From: Rhypophila decipiens
Taxonomy: Eukaryota; Ascomycota; Sordariomycetes; Sordariales; Naviculisporaceae
Assembly: GCA_033297075.1 (NCBI GenBank)
Contig: MU858142.1
Span: 1 to 64,000, forward strand
DNA length: 64,000 nt
Direction of reading: 5' to 3'
Below, piece after piece: positions 11,932 to 23,863 of this stretch (its first letter is position 1; the number at the start of each line of letters is the position of its first letter). The notes beneath the pieces are model-generated. The model was not told where the DNA came from and made no database searches. It saw only the letters and a program-made list of their open reading frames with translations. The position numbers and the translations under genes are program-made.

Positions 11932-12465
11932 CTAAGAAAGATCACCAACAAACAACTTCTCAACCCTCCCCAGAATCCCATCCAACTCGCCCCCCAACCC
12001 AAGATACTCACAGCTCGCCCTCGCCCAGGTGGTCGCTTTGACGGGGTGTTCCTTCAGCTCGTCGATACGATACGATACCCAGCGCAGGATATAATCCTTG
12101 ACAATGACTTCCTCCCGCCCGTGGCAGCGACATTTCCCCGGCGCGGGGTTATGAATCAGTCTTAGAGATTTTGGGGCGAGGGAGGTTGGGTATGTTTGGA
12201 TTTGGCAGCCCCATTTTGTTTGGGGGTTTAGGATTTTTAGACCTGGACTGGGACTGGTGGTACCGGTCTGCGGTAAAGGTAGTGATGAGATTGTTTGAGG
12301 AGAGGAAGGCGGTGATTGTTGGAATTTTATTGCTCTCGTCGTCGTCGTGGGAGTAGAAGGGGTAGTTGGGTCGATCGTGGTGGCAAGAGTTGTTTTGGGG
12401 GTCGGTGGAGGAGTAGTTGGGTCCCCGAGTATGCTTGCCATGGTCGTCGTCGTTGGATTCGCCAT
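11932..12465 (-). CDS. Hypothetical protein, Thr/Pro-rich N-terminus
   Basis: Single open frame of 177 aa from the ATG at 12465 (frame open to 12738). The first 90 residues are low complexity (TTTT, TPPPTPK, TTPSTPTTT). The last 80 look like folded protein: WGCQIQTYPTSLAPKSLRLIHN, then KCRCHGREEVIVKDYILRW and a helical, charged C-terminus ending GRVEKLFVGDLS. The Cys-x-Cys-His cluster could bind metal, but I recognise no family. Stop-free frame, regular amphipathic C-terminal half and a clean start argue for a gene; isolation in a gene-poor stretch and skewed composition argue against. Might be a lineage-specific gene or chance. Confidence 0.4.
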   Translation of the reverse strand: MANPTTTTMASILGDPTTPPPTPKTTLATTIDPTTPSTPTTTTRAIKFQQSPPSSPQTISSLPLPQTGTTSPSPGLKILNPQTKWGCQIQTYPTSLAPKSLRLIHNPAPGKCRCHGREEVIVKDYILRWVSYRIDELKEHPVKATTWARASCEYLGLGGELDGILGRVEKLFVGDLS

Positions 12466-15400
12466 TAACTTGTTGTCGGGAGCTCGTTTTCTAACTGGAT
12501 ATTGGAAAGCTTGTGCCGGTCGGTCACGGAGACGGAAGTAGATCGCTTGAGGTTGCTTAAGGACTTTTGAACCAGACTTGACTCGTGAGATCAGGCCAAT
12601 TTGAGTGTACGGGTGACTAAAAGGTGATGATCTGTGAAGCTTGGTTTTTGGTTGGTTGTGAGAAAGGTGACTGACGTTTACAGTCGTCCGAACTACTCTG
12701 CGCAACAGAGGATGAAAGTGTTTGCGTGTTTGCTTCATTCCCTATGGAGCCAGAGGAAGCACTCATTCCAAGACAATCACACACGAACTAACAACAAGTA
12801 TATGTGTTCTGTCACCATACCCGAAGTTTCAGTCAAGTGAGTGAAGTGAGCAATCAAGATGCTCCAACAAAGAAGCTACCCACAAAGAACCGTTCTGAAC
12901 ACAACAATCCAACACGATAGCTAGGAGAGCACCTGAAGGGAGCTCTTCTTTGTTGTCGTATGCCGAGGCCATCCGTGCCGTCTTTGGAAGCTTCTCACAA
13001 TCAGCTTATAGTACAGTACCTACCAGTCAGCTTGAAGCTTCCACATGTTCTTCCGTCTAGACAATGGATTAATTTTGCCTTTGATTGGCTTGCAGATCTT
13101 GGAATGCTACTTCATCAAATAAATACCTGGCGCAAGCTGATACGTCACCTGTTCTCCAAGTTGGGCATTGATGGTCATCTCCTAATCTTGTCAAGAAAAG
13201 CGGTAGTCCGTTCAGATATATAGACATGGGGCCATCGTGCAAGTGGTGATGATGCCCAGAAATTCTGCCCTGGGATGAGTGACAAAGCCCCAGATAAGAC
13301 TTTCGATCCATTTGATCAAGGTGAATACAGAAGAGAAATGACAACCCCATAGAGCCTGAAATCGGGTCCAACATTTAGTTATATATCTTGACGCCATGAT
13401 TAGGATCTGACACGAAAGTGAAATTTTATGAGAGTGGCTCTTCTCAAATCTTCTGTACTATTTGGGTTGGGCAGCGTAGCTGCTGTATTTCTATTGTGCC
13501 TTCTCTCCTTGTCTGTCTCACCGTCGACCTTCTGGTAGCAAGTACCAGCACAGTAGTACGTCATGGGTATACAATATCCTGATAAGCATCGGCCATCAAG
13601 CGTTGAAGACTCGAGGGACAATAACGGCCAGCCGGCAGCTTGTCCGACTGGGAGTTTCAGGACTTTCCAGTCCCAGTAACAGGGCTGAGCCGTTTCAGAG
13701 TTTTGTGGTGATAATTCAAGAGGCAAGTTATGAACTGGACCCAGGCTGAATCGGGTTCGACCGCGAACTGTCTCCCAGAGTGAGGCCAGTGTGGTCTCCA
13801 GACCCAAGAGCCATATTGTATACCAAGGCAGGAAGGCAAAGGAGGCAGCTACTCTGGCCAGAACCATGCCTCCCCAGCTTGAGGTGTTTAAATCAGATCA
13901 GCTGATTGGGTGTGTTCACAGCATGACGATGTCGGGCTAGACCTTACGTCCCGTCCCGTGGTGTTACACTGTTACATCGTGGCAAGCCAGATCTTGGAGA
14001 GAGAAAAGTGTCCTGATACGGTACTTGCATAGGTGTGCGTCAACACCGTATACGATATTCCCGGTTTCATAGAGGTCGAGTGGTCTGCTCCTGATTCAGC
14101 GAGTCTTGCCATATAAACCCGTGACCAATAGGGGCAAACCAGAAACAGGTTCTAGAGGATTCTTGTAGATGGGACCAAGACATTCTGAAGATCTCGATGT
14201 CCAGTCTTGGATCTTCAAACGGTCATCTTCAAACGTTGCTGTCTGCTTGGAAGATTAGAAGTGGTGACAGAGCTTGCTTGAAGCAGCCAAGAGAAAGACA
14301 GTTAGTGTACCGGAGATTTTCTTGTCTCGGCTTTTTCTCGAACAGTCTGTAGCAGCATCGATGAACAGGGTTATAACTGATCTAGACAAGCTGGGTGCTA
14401 CCTTGGAAGGGCGATAAGAGCTTATGTTGTAGTAGATCGTGTACCTGCCCGCTGGCCAAAAGGAGTAATTACCTTCGACTTCCCTGACCTGAGAGACTGA
14501 GATAAACAAAGAGACATACTGTTACACGCAGATTCTGTCTATCGAGTGTCGCTGATTAGCTAATACACACAAGAAACGTGGAGTGCCTCCAGCTCGGTCA
14601 GTTAACCGGTTGTGCAAGTCTCGAGTGGGTGAAGTTCTCACAAGCCGGATAATCGGAGAAATCCAAAATAAAGTACCCGTCTCCCGATATAAAAGGGTGT
14701 ACTGGATTAGTCATGAGGCTATATATTGCTGTCCAAAATAGGCTCATCCAGATCTGTCAAGGAGGGTGAGGTTGGATGCAAGAAAGCCACACTAGCCCAA
14801 AGAAGGAAATCCGGGTTCGGGTCGACCATTTTCAGAACATGTTGCCCATGATCTGTCAGGCTGAGGGGTCTAGATTGATATGGACGGCCAGATCAGCAAA
14901 TGAGGGGAAGTTTGAGAGACACACTTCACAGAGCCTGGGCTCCTCTATTTTCGTGTTGTGTTGTAGTGGTCACAATTCTCAGTTTTATCCTTCGTAGTCG
15001 AGGCAAAAGAAAACGAACATGACCAGAATTGACAAGGTGAACAAGTGCTCACCGAGATTGAGGCAGGCAAGATTCTGGGGTAATCGCTCATTCATGGAAA
15101 TCGGACGAATCGAGAAAGGTTGCATGTCGTATGTTGGGCCCGAACCCTTTGATCTTGCCCCATTGTATATGGAGCAACTGTACAACCAAAGTTGCTGTGT
15201 CCCATTTTGTGACTCTGATAACCACGACATCCCTTCTGGGAAGCTGTGAGTAGTAAAGAGCCAGAACAAGAAAGGAGCACCGGGCCCGGCCCATTGTCTT
15301 GAACCAGATTCTGCGTACTAACCAGACCGATCTAGCTTGGGCTTGATCGTGCATGCTGGTGGGCTTTGGTTTGTGTCATGGAATGTTTGAACTCTGAAGC

Positions 15401-18400
15401 TCCATCTCGAAATCATTTCGTGACACAACGAGCCGAGATGTGCATGCTAGACCGATTTGCTGGGTGATCGTGCTCTCTCACTCTTCATTAGAAAGTTTGG
15501 TTCATGATTTCGGGAAGGTACAGTACCACACCGAGGGGGAGAAGATGACCGGCCTGGGTAACCCCGCAGTGCCGATTGCCGCGATCTGTCACTTGTTCGG
15601 TTCTTGATACTATTTTCAGATTTCGAGCCAAGGTATTGCCGCCTCGTCCGCGCGTTTAGTTCGCCTCGTAGCTAGGTACTCATCAACTGGACGCTAAAAC
15701 CGGTATCAGTGTAGCTTACGGTCCGGGACTTGTGTAAAGACCTTTTTCTCCCGGAGATGCCTTTTTGGAGGTACCTGCTGACATTTTGCAGTCCCGAACA
15801 CCGGTTCGAACCCCCGCGACAGCAAGTAGCTGGGGGGAGACCTGTTGCCGGAGCCCTATGAAACTTGGCTACGGACGGCAACTTTATATCCTTGGGCCAG
15901 CTGGGTTCGGGCAGCAAGTGGAGTCAAGAAAGAACAAGGCAGATTTAGGTTGAAACTCGACAAGAACGGAATCGGGATTCGGTGCCAGGCGGTGACATCC
16001 TGCGGTCGAGAGGAGATTAGAAAGTGAGGGGAAAGGCCAAAAGTGTTCGTAGCCCTCTCAAGGCTCACGCAGGACAGTGTCTTGGTGGAACCAGGTAATA
16101 CATTGGGCGAAGCTGGAGGTTGACAAGTGACTGCCAGTTCATTATCTGTTAGATCTTGACGGAGGACGAGACGGAAGATTATTCGGATGCAGAGGCCGTG
16201 ATCGAATCAAATGTCCGGCGATAACCCGAATACGTCCGTATAGTACGCCTTATTGTCAACGTGCTAGTGTCTGACGATTGCACCAGCCTTTGCCAGTTTG
16301 GAGATTTGTAAGTGCCAGTTGGTGGGTCGGCTGCGTGGGATAGGCAACGGTGAGCCCCTTTCCACGGCTCTCGGAGATCAATCGTAGATCGGCCTTTTTA
16401 TGGTCCCTAGGCTATGTTGAATCCCTCCATTGGGTATTTGTGCATTGAGAGGCTTTACACCCTTCAGTATTATGCCCCGGAGCTTTGCTTTGAGGCGCGG
16501 TTATTTCGATCCCAGGGGCCAGCACAACCATGTCCCGCCATCAGGCTTGATGGTTTGATGGGAAAAAGCGACCTCGCCAACCCAGGGCGGGACAATGCAT
16601 GAGGTCAAAAGACAGCCCGCACAGTGCCAATCTTCAGTGGTCTCGCACTATGCGCAAGTCAGTCCCGCCCCCAGTTGGGTGCTCGCCGAATACAAAGGGG
16701 GCCCCTTGACGCTTTTAAGCGCTCAGGAATCACACAGCGCCTCCGCACAGCGTCTGTCATTCCTGATAATAGCCCAGCAAATCTAAATATTAAGACCTTG
16801 GCTCTGTTTGATCCAGGCTGTCGGGACAAGAGATGGTGTTGGGTATAAACCCAAGCGCCCGGAGGCAAGATACATATGATGAACGTAGAAGTTTCCTGAT
16901 CAGCTACGTATTCAGGTTCAAGTCCGACGAGGTCGGGTGGCGATGATCACTGATATATATGCGTGAGATGAGCGGGACGAGTAGGTAGCCACCGTCTGAC
17001 AGAGCGGCGAGAATCTCCCCGTACAGGCCGTGTAGAGATGGCCCAAAAGGACGCATTATTTCACCAAAGTTCGGGGAGCATAGAAAATGTCCTGCCCATC
17101 GCTCCCTGCCATGTTCTTTGCGCAAATAGAGGTTGGAGGAATGGTACCAAGGTAAGGATTTGGTACCCGGTTTGCGCACGCTTTTGCGCAAATGTGTTTC
17201 AAGACGGCGAACGACTCAAATGCGCCATAAAGTCCAGAAACTTGGAACCAGGCTGTTGGTGCTCGCTCTGCTTGTCAATCGTGGTTGTGCGTCAATGTGC
17301 GTGCTGCCCGTGATGCGCTGGACCGGATCGAGGCCACTCGCCTACCAGGAGGCAGGTGAGGGGCTGACAAACGGCCAAGTTGCGCGCGAGGGGCTTCCTT
17401 TGCTCATTCGGATTGGGCCATTTCTGCCTGACGTTGGAACTTCTCGTACGCAATGGGTTGCTGAAAGTAAAGCACCCAACAAAGACTGGATGGCATTCAT
17501 TCGCACAGGGCCTGAAAGTTGAAAAAGAGTCTGGTGGACCGGCAGGAATGGCTGCGATGAATGAATGCCGATTGCTGAAAGTGCACTTGGTGAGGTTCAG
17601 TTCAGGCTTTCAGGTGCCTGCTATCTGGCCAGTGGCAGTTCTCCTTTTCCCGGCGCACTGTGTAAATTCAGTGAATTCATGCCTGGTCCGTGCGACAACC
17701 CAGCGGACCACCCTCGCCTTGGCTGGCACCAGCTGGGGCAAGGCACTGAAAAAGGCGTGCAGGGGCGGAATCCGAGCCAATGCGGACTTGGCCCCCCTGT
17801 TCTGGCGACTCTCACTCTCAAATACTCTCCCTCTGCTAAACAACTTCTCCCTCCTCTCTTCCTCGCCCGTTTTCTGACCTAAATAGCCACCTTCCCTACC
17901 ACCGCCATTCCTCGCGCCTGGTGCAACAACGGACAAAATCGAGGGTAAGAAGCTTCCTTCATTTCCATCTTCCATCCGGCGTCATTTGACCTCCGCCGTG
18001 GCTTCCTTGGCTTAACAGTTGTGCAGACTTTAAATCGCTGGGCCCGACGCGAAACCCTTTTCCTCCCCCTCCGACTTCCCCCCAGTCGGAACAATCAGGC
18101 TTCAGCAACCACAAAATCCACCCTCGACGACATTTCGATCGATCAACCCGACAGGCAAAGCCAACAACAATCAACCCGACTCGTCAATCATTTCGGTCAT
18201 CATTTTACCAAAACAAGAACAGTAAGTAAAATCCTGGGCTCGTTTTCCAGCCTCGCCAGGGCTTGAATCCGCTTGCCGACCGCCTTTTTGATGCCTGGAT
18301 CGGCTTGGTTTGCAACCCACTGGTTGCCTCTCCCACCTGTTTCCGGCCCCGAAACTGAAAACCAACTTCAGCAAGCCACGCACCCAACAGCCGCCATTTT

Positions 18401-18555
18401 ACCGATTGCCCACAATCTTCTTAAGCCGCGTGCAATCATCAATTTTCTTTCCCACCATCAGCTGCTAACTCTTCTCCTTGATTCTTTGTAGTCATTCAAG
18501 CCATCCTCTTACCAAACTGTCGCTTCTCCCCGGAGAAGCCCATTAAACCGCAGCC
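12466..18555. other. 6-kb gene-poor region upstream of ck-1a
   Basis: No supported coding gene in about 6 kb. Frames up to 165 aa exist (13400-13867 minus, 17380-17877 plus) but lack domains and overlap others. The right end from about 17850 is pyrimidine-rich and is probably the transcribed leader of ck-1a, with an intron (see separate entry). The remainder may be promoter, non-coding RNA or decayed sequence. A T-loop-like GGTTCGAACCC near 15803 has no tRNA fold around it. Confidence 0.4.
18222..18491 (+). other. ck-1a: Probable 5' UTR intron of ck-1a
   Basis: A strong donor GTAAGT at 18222 follows AAGAACA, and a pyrimidine-rich tract ends in the acceptor TTCTTTGTAG at 18491, 64 bases before the start codon. 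The segment sits in a C/T-rich leader typical of highly expressed fungal genes. Inferred from splice-site shape only. Confidence 0.5.
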
Positions 18556-19974
18556 ATGACGACTATGGTACGAATTCCCATTCAAATCTCTTTCAGCACA
18601 GTTGGGCATCTTCGCTGCCATCGACTAAATTCTCGACATTTCTCCTCAAAGAAGAATCGATGGCAAACGACGATGCCTAGCTGCTGCTTGGCGATTCGTT
18701 CGATTTGTCTTGCTAACAGGTTCTAGGATCTTCGTGTCGGTAACAAGTACCGCATCGGACGCAAGATCGGTTCCGGCTCGTTCGGCGATATCTACCTCGG
18801 AACCAACATCATCTCCGGCGAGGAGATTGCCATCAAGCTCGAGTCAGTCAAGGCCAAGCATCCTCAGCTCGAATATGAGGCCCGTGTCTACAAATCCCTT
18901 GCGGGCGGTGTCGGCATCCCCTTCGTTCGCTGGTTTGGTACCGAGTGCGACTACAACGCCATGGTTCTGGATCTCCTTGGCCCCAGCTTGGAGGATTTGT
19001 TCAACTTTTGCAACAGAAAGTTCTCCCTCAAGACGGTCTTGCTCCTCGCCGATCAGTTGATCTCCCGTATCGAGTACATCCACGCAAAGTCATTTATCCA
19101 CCGTGATATCAAGCCCGACAACTTTCTTATGGGGATTGGCAAGCGTGGTAACCAGGTCAACGTGATCGATTTCGGTCTGGCCAAGAAGTACCGGGATCCC
19201 AAGACGCACTTCCATATCCCTTACAGAGAGAACAAGAACTTGACAGGTACCGCCCGCTATGCCTCGATCAACACCCATCTTGGTGTCGAGCAGTCTCGCC
19301 GTGACGACATGGAGTCGCTTGGCTACGTCATGCTGTACTTTTGCCGTGGTTCTCTCCCCTGGCAGGGACTCAAGGCTGCCACCAAGAAGCAGAAGTACGA
19401 CCGCATCATGGAGAAGAAGATGACGACCCCGACCGAGGTTCTGTGCCGCGGTTTCCCCAACGAGTTCGCCATCTACCTGAACTACACCCGTTCGCTCCGT
19501 TTCGATGACAAGCCCGACTACAGCTATCTCCGCAAGATCTTCCGTGATCTGTTCGTTCGAGAGGGGTTCCAATATGATTACGTCTTCGACTGGACTGTCT
19601 ACAAGTACCAGAAGAACGCCCAGGCCATCCAGCAATCCGCTGCTGCCAACCCTACCGCCGGTGGTCAGGCGACTGCGGGCGACTCCAAGGCGGACACTCG
19701 TGGCCTCAAGACTGCCACCAAGAACAAGGATTCTGCTGATCCGAGCAGCCGCCCCCCCGTTGGTGGAAGCGACAGGATGTGAGTGACCGTGCCCAAAGAA
19801 TTCCTAGTAAGGAATCATCTTTCTTTCGAGTGTGGTGTGAATTAGACCGCTGGTCGGAGGCAGAATGCTGACAAGAGTGCTGACCTTCAGTCTGCGATAA
19901 ATAGGCTGCGCTCGGCTGTCAAGGCCCAGGGCGCTGGCCCGGGACTTGCTTTTGGCGCGTACCGCCCTCAATGA
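18556..19974 (+). CDS. ck-1a: Casein kinase 1a (CK1 delta/epsilon / Hrr25 type)
   Basis: Three exons: 18556-18567, 18727-19778, 19905-19974; 377 aa. Exon 1 is just ATG plus three codons (MTTM); exon 2 begins [20 protein letters not shown]. Glycine loop at residues 19-24, catalytic Lys in EEIAIKLE (K41), HRDIKPDN with D131, DFG at D152, and CK1 signatures such as [23 protein letters not shown] and the nuclear-localisation-like [14 protein letters not shown]. The kinase domain runs to about residue 300, then a Gln/Ala/Thr-rich tail. In Neurospora CK1a is essential and phosphorylates the clock protein FRQ and the white-collar complex; yeast Hrr25 acts in trafficking and repair. The last intron (GTGAGT at 19779 to AATAG at 19904) adds [20 protein letters not shown] and two further residues; if retained, the protein stops just after the donor. 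Identity is very secure; the tail is the uncertain part. Confidence 0.95.
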
Positions 19975-21972
19975 TCTACCCAAGGCATCTGTATCAGAGT
20001 GTTCCTTACGGGTTGTAGAAGTTGTATAATCTCATGGACCGACTGGACATATCCCCTTCGTGGCTTTCTGACGTCACGCCATCCCACTCGGTTTATACTG
20101 GATGGGTTGGTATTGGGAATGTATCAACGCGGCCTACACCAACGACTCTATACCCTGGTGTGACGGGATTTGCTTTTCTTCGTTCTTCGACATCTCAATT
20201 GGCAATATGACCTTTCTTCATGGCTCGGATGTACCCGTAGTCAGCATGCTTGTCTGTGGTTTGGCCCTGGCCATCTCGCTCGACTCTCATCTGCTGGCTT
20301 GGGTCTCTGAACGGCATGTCCGGTATACCTATCTCTTGGGTGTGCCGAATCATCGGGAGACATTTCGGCTCTAAGCTTCAGGATCCCCCATGCCTCCATG
20401 GGAAAACGGTCATACGAGACGACTTTGATCGCCGCGCCGCCTAGGCCTCCACTGGTCAGCCTAGGCGCCTGTTGATCAAGTCACGTCGTTGCGAGATATA
20501 TTCTAAGCATCCTTTGAGCGGGCCGACTACTTCTCCTTTCATTCTTTATAGTGGCATCGTCGGGTACTTGTTTCTGTTTTTTTCTTTCCTTTTTCTTTCT
20601 TTGCATTCCATTCGCAGCACCGGGAATCGCTTGTGGGGAGGACAGGGGACGAAGCGATTCTCTTTGTTGACAGTACACGATCGGCGGCAGGCCTCTCTGG
20701 GTTCCAGTCCTCATCAACATTGTCTTTCTGGTTAGGGTCATCTTTCTCGACGGAATTTTTAATGGATACTTTCCAGTCACCGACATCGGTTTCCTATGAT
20801 GGGATGGACGCTGGGAGCTAAACTTGGGGCACGCGGAGGCCGAATTTTCCAGCGGGCTTGAGAGGGATGGTCGGTGTGTCTGTGGATGGAGGATGGATTC
20901 GTCGAGGAAGGTTGAGAAGGGGGAGAGTCACAACGGCAGTGAGTCAGATATGCCTTGAAAAACCACAGCGAGGAGTAGAACCCGTTCTTTGTTGTTCTAG
21001 ACAACTTCGATCACTGAAGAATCTCAAACAACAGGAATGGTGACATCCTTGGCATAGGCATATGTTGTGCACTCCGTGAGGCTGGAACCGGGGTCTGTGA
21101 ATGGTTAGGCAAGGCAGCGAACGTATGGATGTGGTGGCTATTTTCTCCCCTCGTAATTTTAGTACTCGTTATACAACAATTTGCCAAAATCTTGCCCCTG
21201 ACCTAATTCGTGATATGATCGCGTGGGGTTTGGCTCATGTGTGTTTGTCCACCCCGAGCTGGGAAGCTAGCGTGCTCAGCCTTCCCGAGTTGCATGAGCA
21301 GTTTTTGTGAGGTGAGGTTGTGAAAGAGCGGTGTCAGGAGGCTGTGACTTAAGTCACATGTCGGCTTCCCCGTTGGGCTGGCCGTGTTTTTTTCAATAGT
21401 TTTGTAAAATGAATGAGTCTTGAAATAAGGGAATGAACAGGGCGGCACTTTCAACATGATGACGGAGAAGCAGGAATATATAACCTCGAGGCCGCCGGCC
21501 ATGAATCTCGGGCGTCTTGTTGCTAGCTATCATCACATCTACCTTATTGTCTTCACTTTGCAGCGGTTTACTGTTAATCAGGTGCATTTCACCGTGCCTG
21601 CTATATTTACTCATACTCGAGTTCTTTTCACATAATCATTTACGTTTTAGTTGCAACCGTCTTCTTGGGAATCTCTTGGAGTGGCCTCATTCGTCGGTTC
21701 ATCATTCCCAAGTTCAACTTTGTTATTACATCATCGTAACCCTTGTTACGCATTCGTACAAACGATACCGGGCGCAAACGGTTTAGGTACATTCCATTAC
21801 CGGTTGCCCGTAATTTAGTGGACAAAGACCGCCCAGCCAGCCACCGCCCAGGCACACCAGGCACGGGAGGGACAGTGAACCAACTTACACATCCCTGTAA
21901 CAAAACAGTCATCAGACCAACTTACAGCGGGACGAGACGATACTTGATTGCCTCTGCTCCTTCTTTCTCACG
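19975..21972. other. Intergenic, ck-1a to the phosphatase gene
   Basis: Two kb with no supported gene: 3' UTR of ck-1a on the left and promoter/leader of the phosphatase on the right. Frames are short and mutually overlapping. Confidence 0.5.
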
Positions 21973-23863
21973 ATGAATTCACCACTGGCACGAAACATTC
22001 GCAACAAATTGTTCACCCCTTCCACCACTACTCCCAACGACAGTGGTCTCATTCCCATCCCCGTTACAGTCGCAAATATCACCAACGACGATATGACACC
22101 CGCTTCGGTATTATCGTCGTCCTCGGCGTCGGCTGCCGCAGCGCTTGATCTGCTCATCCTCACGTTCAACTGTGCAAAGAACCTGATCGATGTGCCGGTT
22201 TTTGCTGCTCATTTGCAGGGTGCGTTGAGACAGAATTCGGGTGGTGATGGGTTGCCTGATTTGGTTGCTTTGTAAGTTTGTCCCTCCCTCACATATGAAC
22301 CAAAGTTGAGAAAGAAAGTTCGCTGACAATGAATATAGCTCTCTCCAAGAAGTTGCCCCGCTCTCATACGCATTTATCGGGTCTTACTTTTTGAATCCTT
22401 ACTACGCCAAGTACGAGGAGGCTCTCAACTTGGCTTCTTCACGGTTCTTGGAGGAGGAGCAGGAATCTAACTCTACGGCTGATCTTGAGGAGGATGAGGG
22501 GTCTAGTCATGAGCGGGAGGAAGAAGAAGAAGGCCTCTTGAAGCCGAACAAGAAGAAATCACAGCAACAAAGTCAAGCTGCTACACAAACGAAGCCTTAC
22601 ACGTTAGTTAGGGCCAAGAACGTGGGCATGACGGCTATTATGCTCTTTGCGCGGGATCCGGAAACGGTGACGCGGGTCGAGGAGGCAGAGTGCGGGTTTG
22701 GAGCAGCTGATATGGGCAACAAGGGCGCTGTTGGTTTGAGGGTGAGTTTGAAGAAGGATCGGGACAGCAGAGATGAGACCGAGGTGACCCTTGTTGCAAC
22801 TCATTTGGCTGCCATGGAGTGGAACCTCAAGAAGCGCAATGCTAACTGGAGGAGTATCGCGTCGGGCCTGACGTTTGGTAATCCTAAAGAAGTTGTTCCC
22901 GGTGTATTCGGAGAGAATACTTCTGGGCCGAGAGCGGATCAGTCGGGGGCAGGCGATAAGGTCGGTCCTGGTCCTTCTGCTGCTGTTGCCGATGCGGGCG
23001 GTAGTGACAGTAGCGAGGCGACCAGCGAGGCGGACGACGAAGATGAGGCTGAGCGGCCGCTTGTTACCAGTGATGGTGAGAGTCTGGCGCCGGAACACCG
23101 GGCTGCTCTCAAGGACATCTCTGTCTTCAAGCCGTCTTCGTACCTCTTTGTCGCAGGCGATCTCAACTACCGGATCAGCAGCACCACCCCGCCGCCCATG
23201 TCAACTTTCCCGTCTTTTGATGCTGATTCTCCGAATCACTACTCTACCTTCCTCCCACGCGACCAACTCACACAGGAGCGTCTGGCTGGTCGTGCCTTCA
23301 AAGGGATGAGCGAGGCCCCCGTCTCTTTCGGGCCAACATACAAGTACAATATCCTCGAGAAGCCAGACGAGGCTGTCAACGAGGAGGCCGTACGCGCAGG
23401 AGTCGAGCATGATGGCGTCCCAGAAGTCCCCTGGAAATTTGCCCCCCACCGATGGCCCGGCTGGTGTGATCGGGTCTTGTACCTGGATTTGCCGTCCTGG
23501 CTGAAGACCAAGTCACAAAAGGTCGAGGTGAAGGCGTATAACTCGTTGCCTGTGGTCAAGACCAGCGACCACCGGGCGGTTTTCTTGAGGGTGCAGGTTC
23601 CTGTCGTGAGCGGCGAGAATATGCGCAAGGGGCTGGAGATGGAGGAGAGTAATAGTGATGATGGGGAGCTTAGTCAGGATCCTCGAATCAATCCGCCCGT
23701 GCTGGTTGATGCGCATGCTTGGGAGAGACGCGAGGCGGCGAGGAGAAAGGAGTTGTTGGTTGGCATGTCGGCGTTCTTGTGGAGTACACAGGAGGGCGCT
23801 GTCTTGCTGGGGACTATGGTGCTGCTTGGGGTTGGGAGCTGGTATGCGTCGAGAGGTTGGTGA
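21973..23863 (+). CDS. inp54: Inp54-like inositol polyphosphate 5-phosphatase, tail-anchored
   Basis: Two exons, 21973-22271 and 22339-23863 (intron GTAAGT...ATATAG); 607 aa. Splicing joins the strand LDLLILTFNCAKNL (N-terminal Asn of the fold) to SLQEVAPLSYAFIG (metal-binding Glu). IPPc motifs follow: THLAAMEWN, GDLNYRISS (about residue 372), WPGWCDRVLY (about 475) and TSDHRAVFLR (about 507). The last 25 residues, EGAVLLGTMVLLGVGSWYA, form one hydrophobic helix before a short end, a tail-anchor as in yeast Inp54, which holds a PI(4,5)P2 5-phosphatase on the ER face. The predicted reaction is removal of the 5-phosphate from PI(4,5)P2. Compared with yeast Inp54 (384 aa, from memory) it carries two acidic insertions, around residues 135-180 and 295-345. 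Located between the CK1a and PKA genes, same strand. Confidence 0.85.

Noticed and set aside
13400..13867. 155-aa frame on the minus strand
   Set aside because: Some hydrophobic N-terminal character but no domain, no neighbours in frame and no family recognised.
15795..15830. tRNA T-loop-like GGTTCGAACCC
   Set aside because: The flanking bases do not pair as a T-stem on either strand, and no acceptor stem, D-arm or anticodon arm could be placed around it.
17380..17877. 165-aa frame before ck-1a
   Set aside because: Lies in or next to the pyrimidine-rich leader; overlapping frames on both strands.
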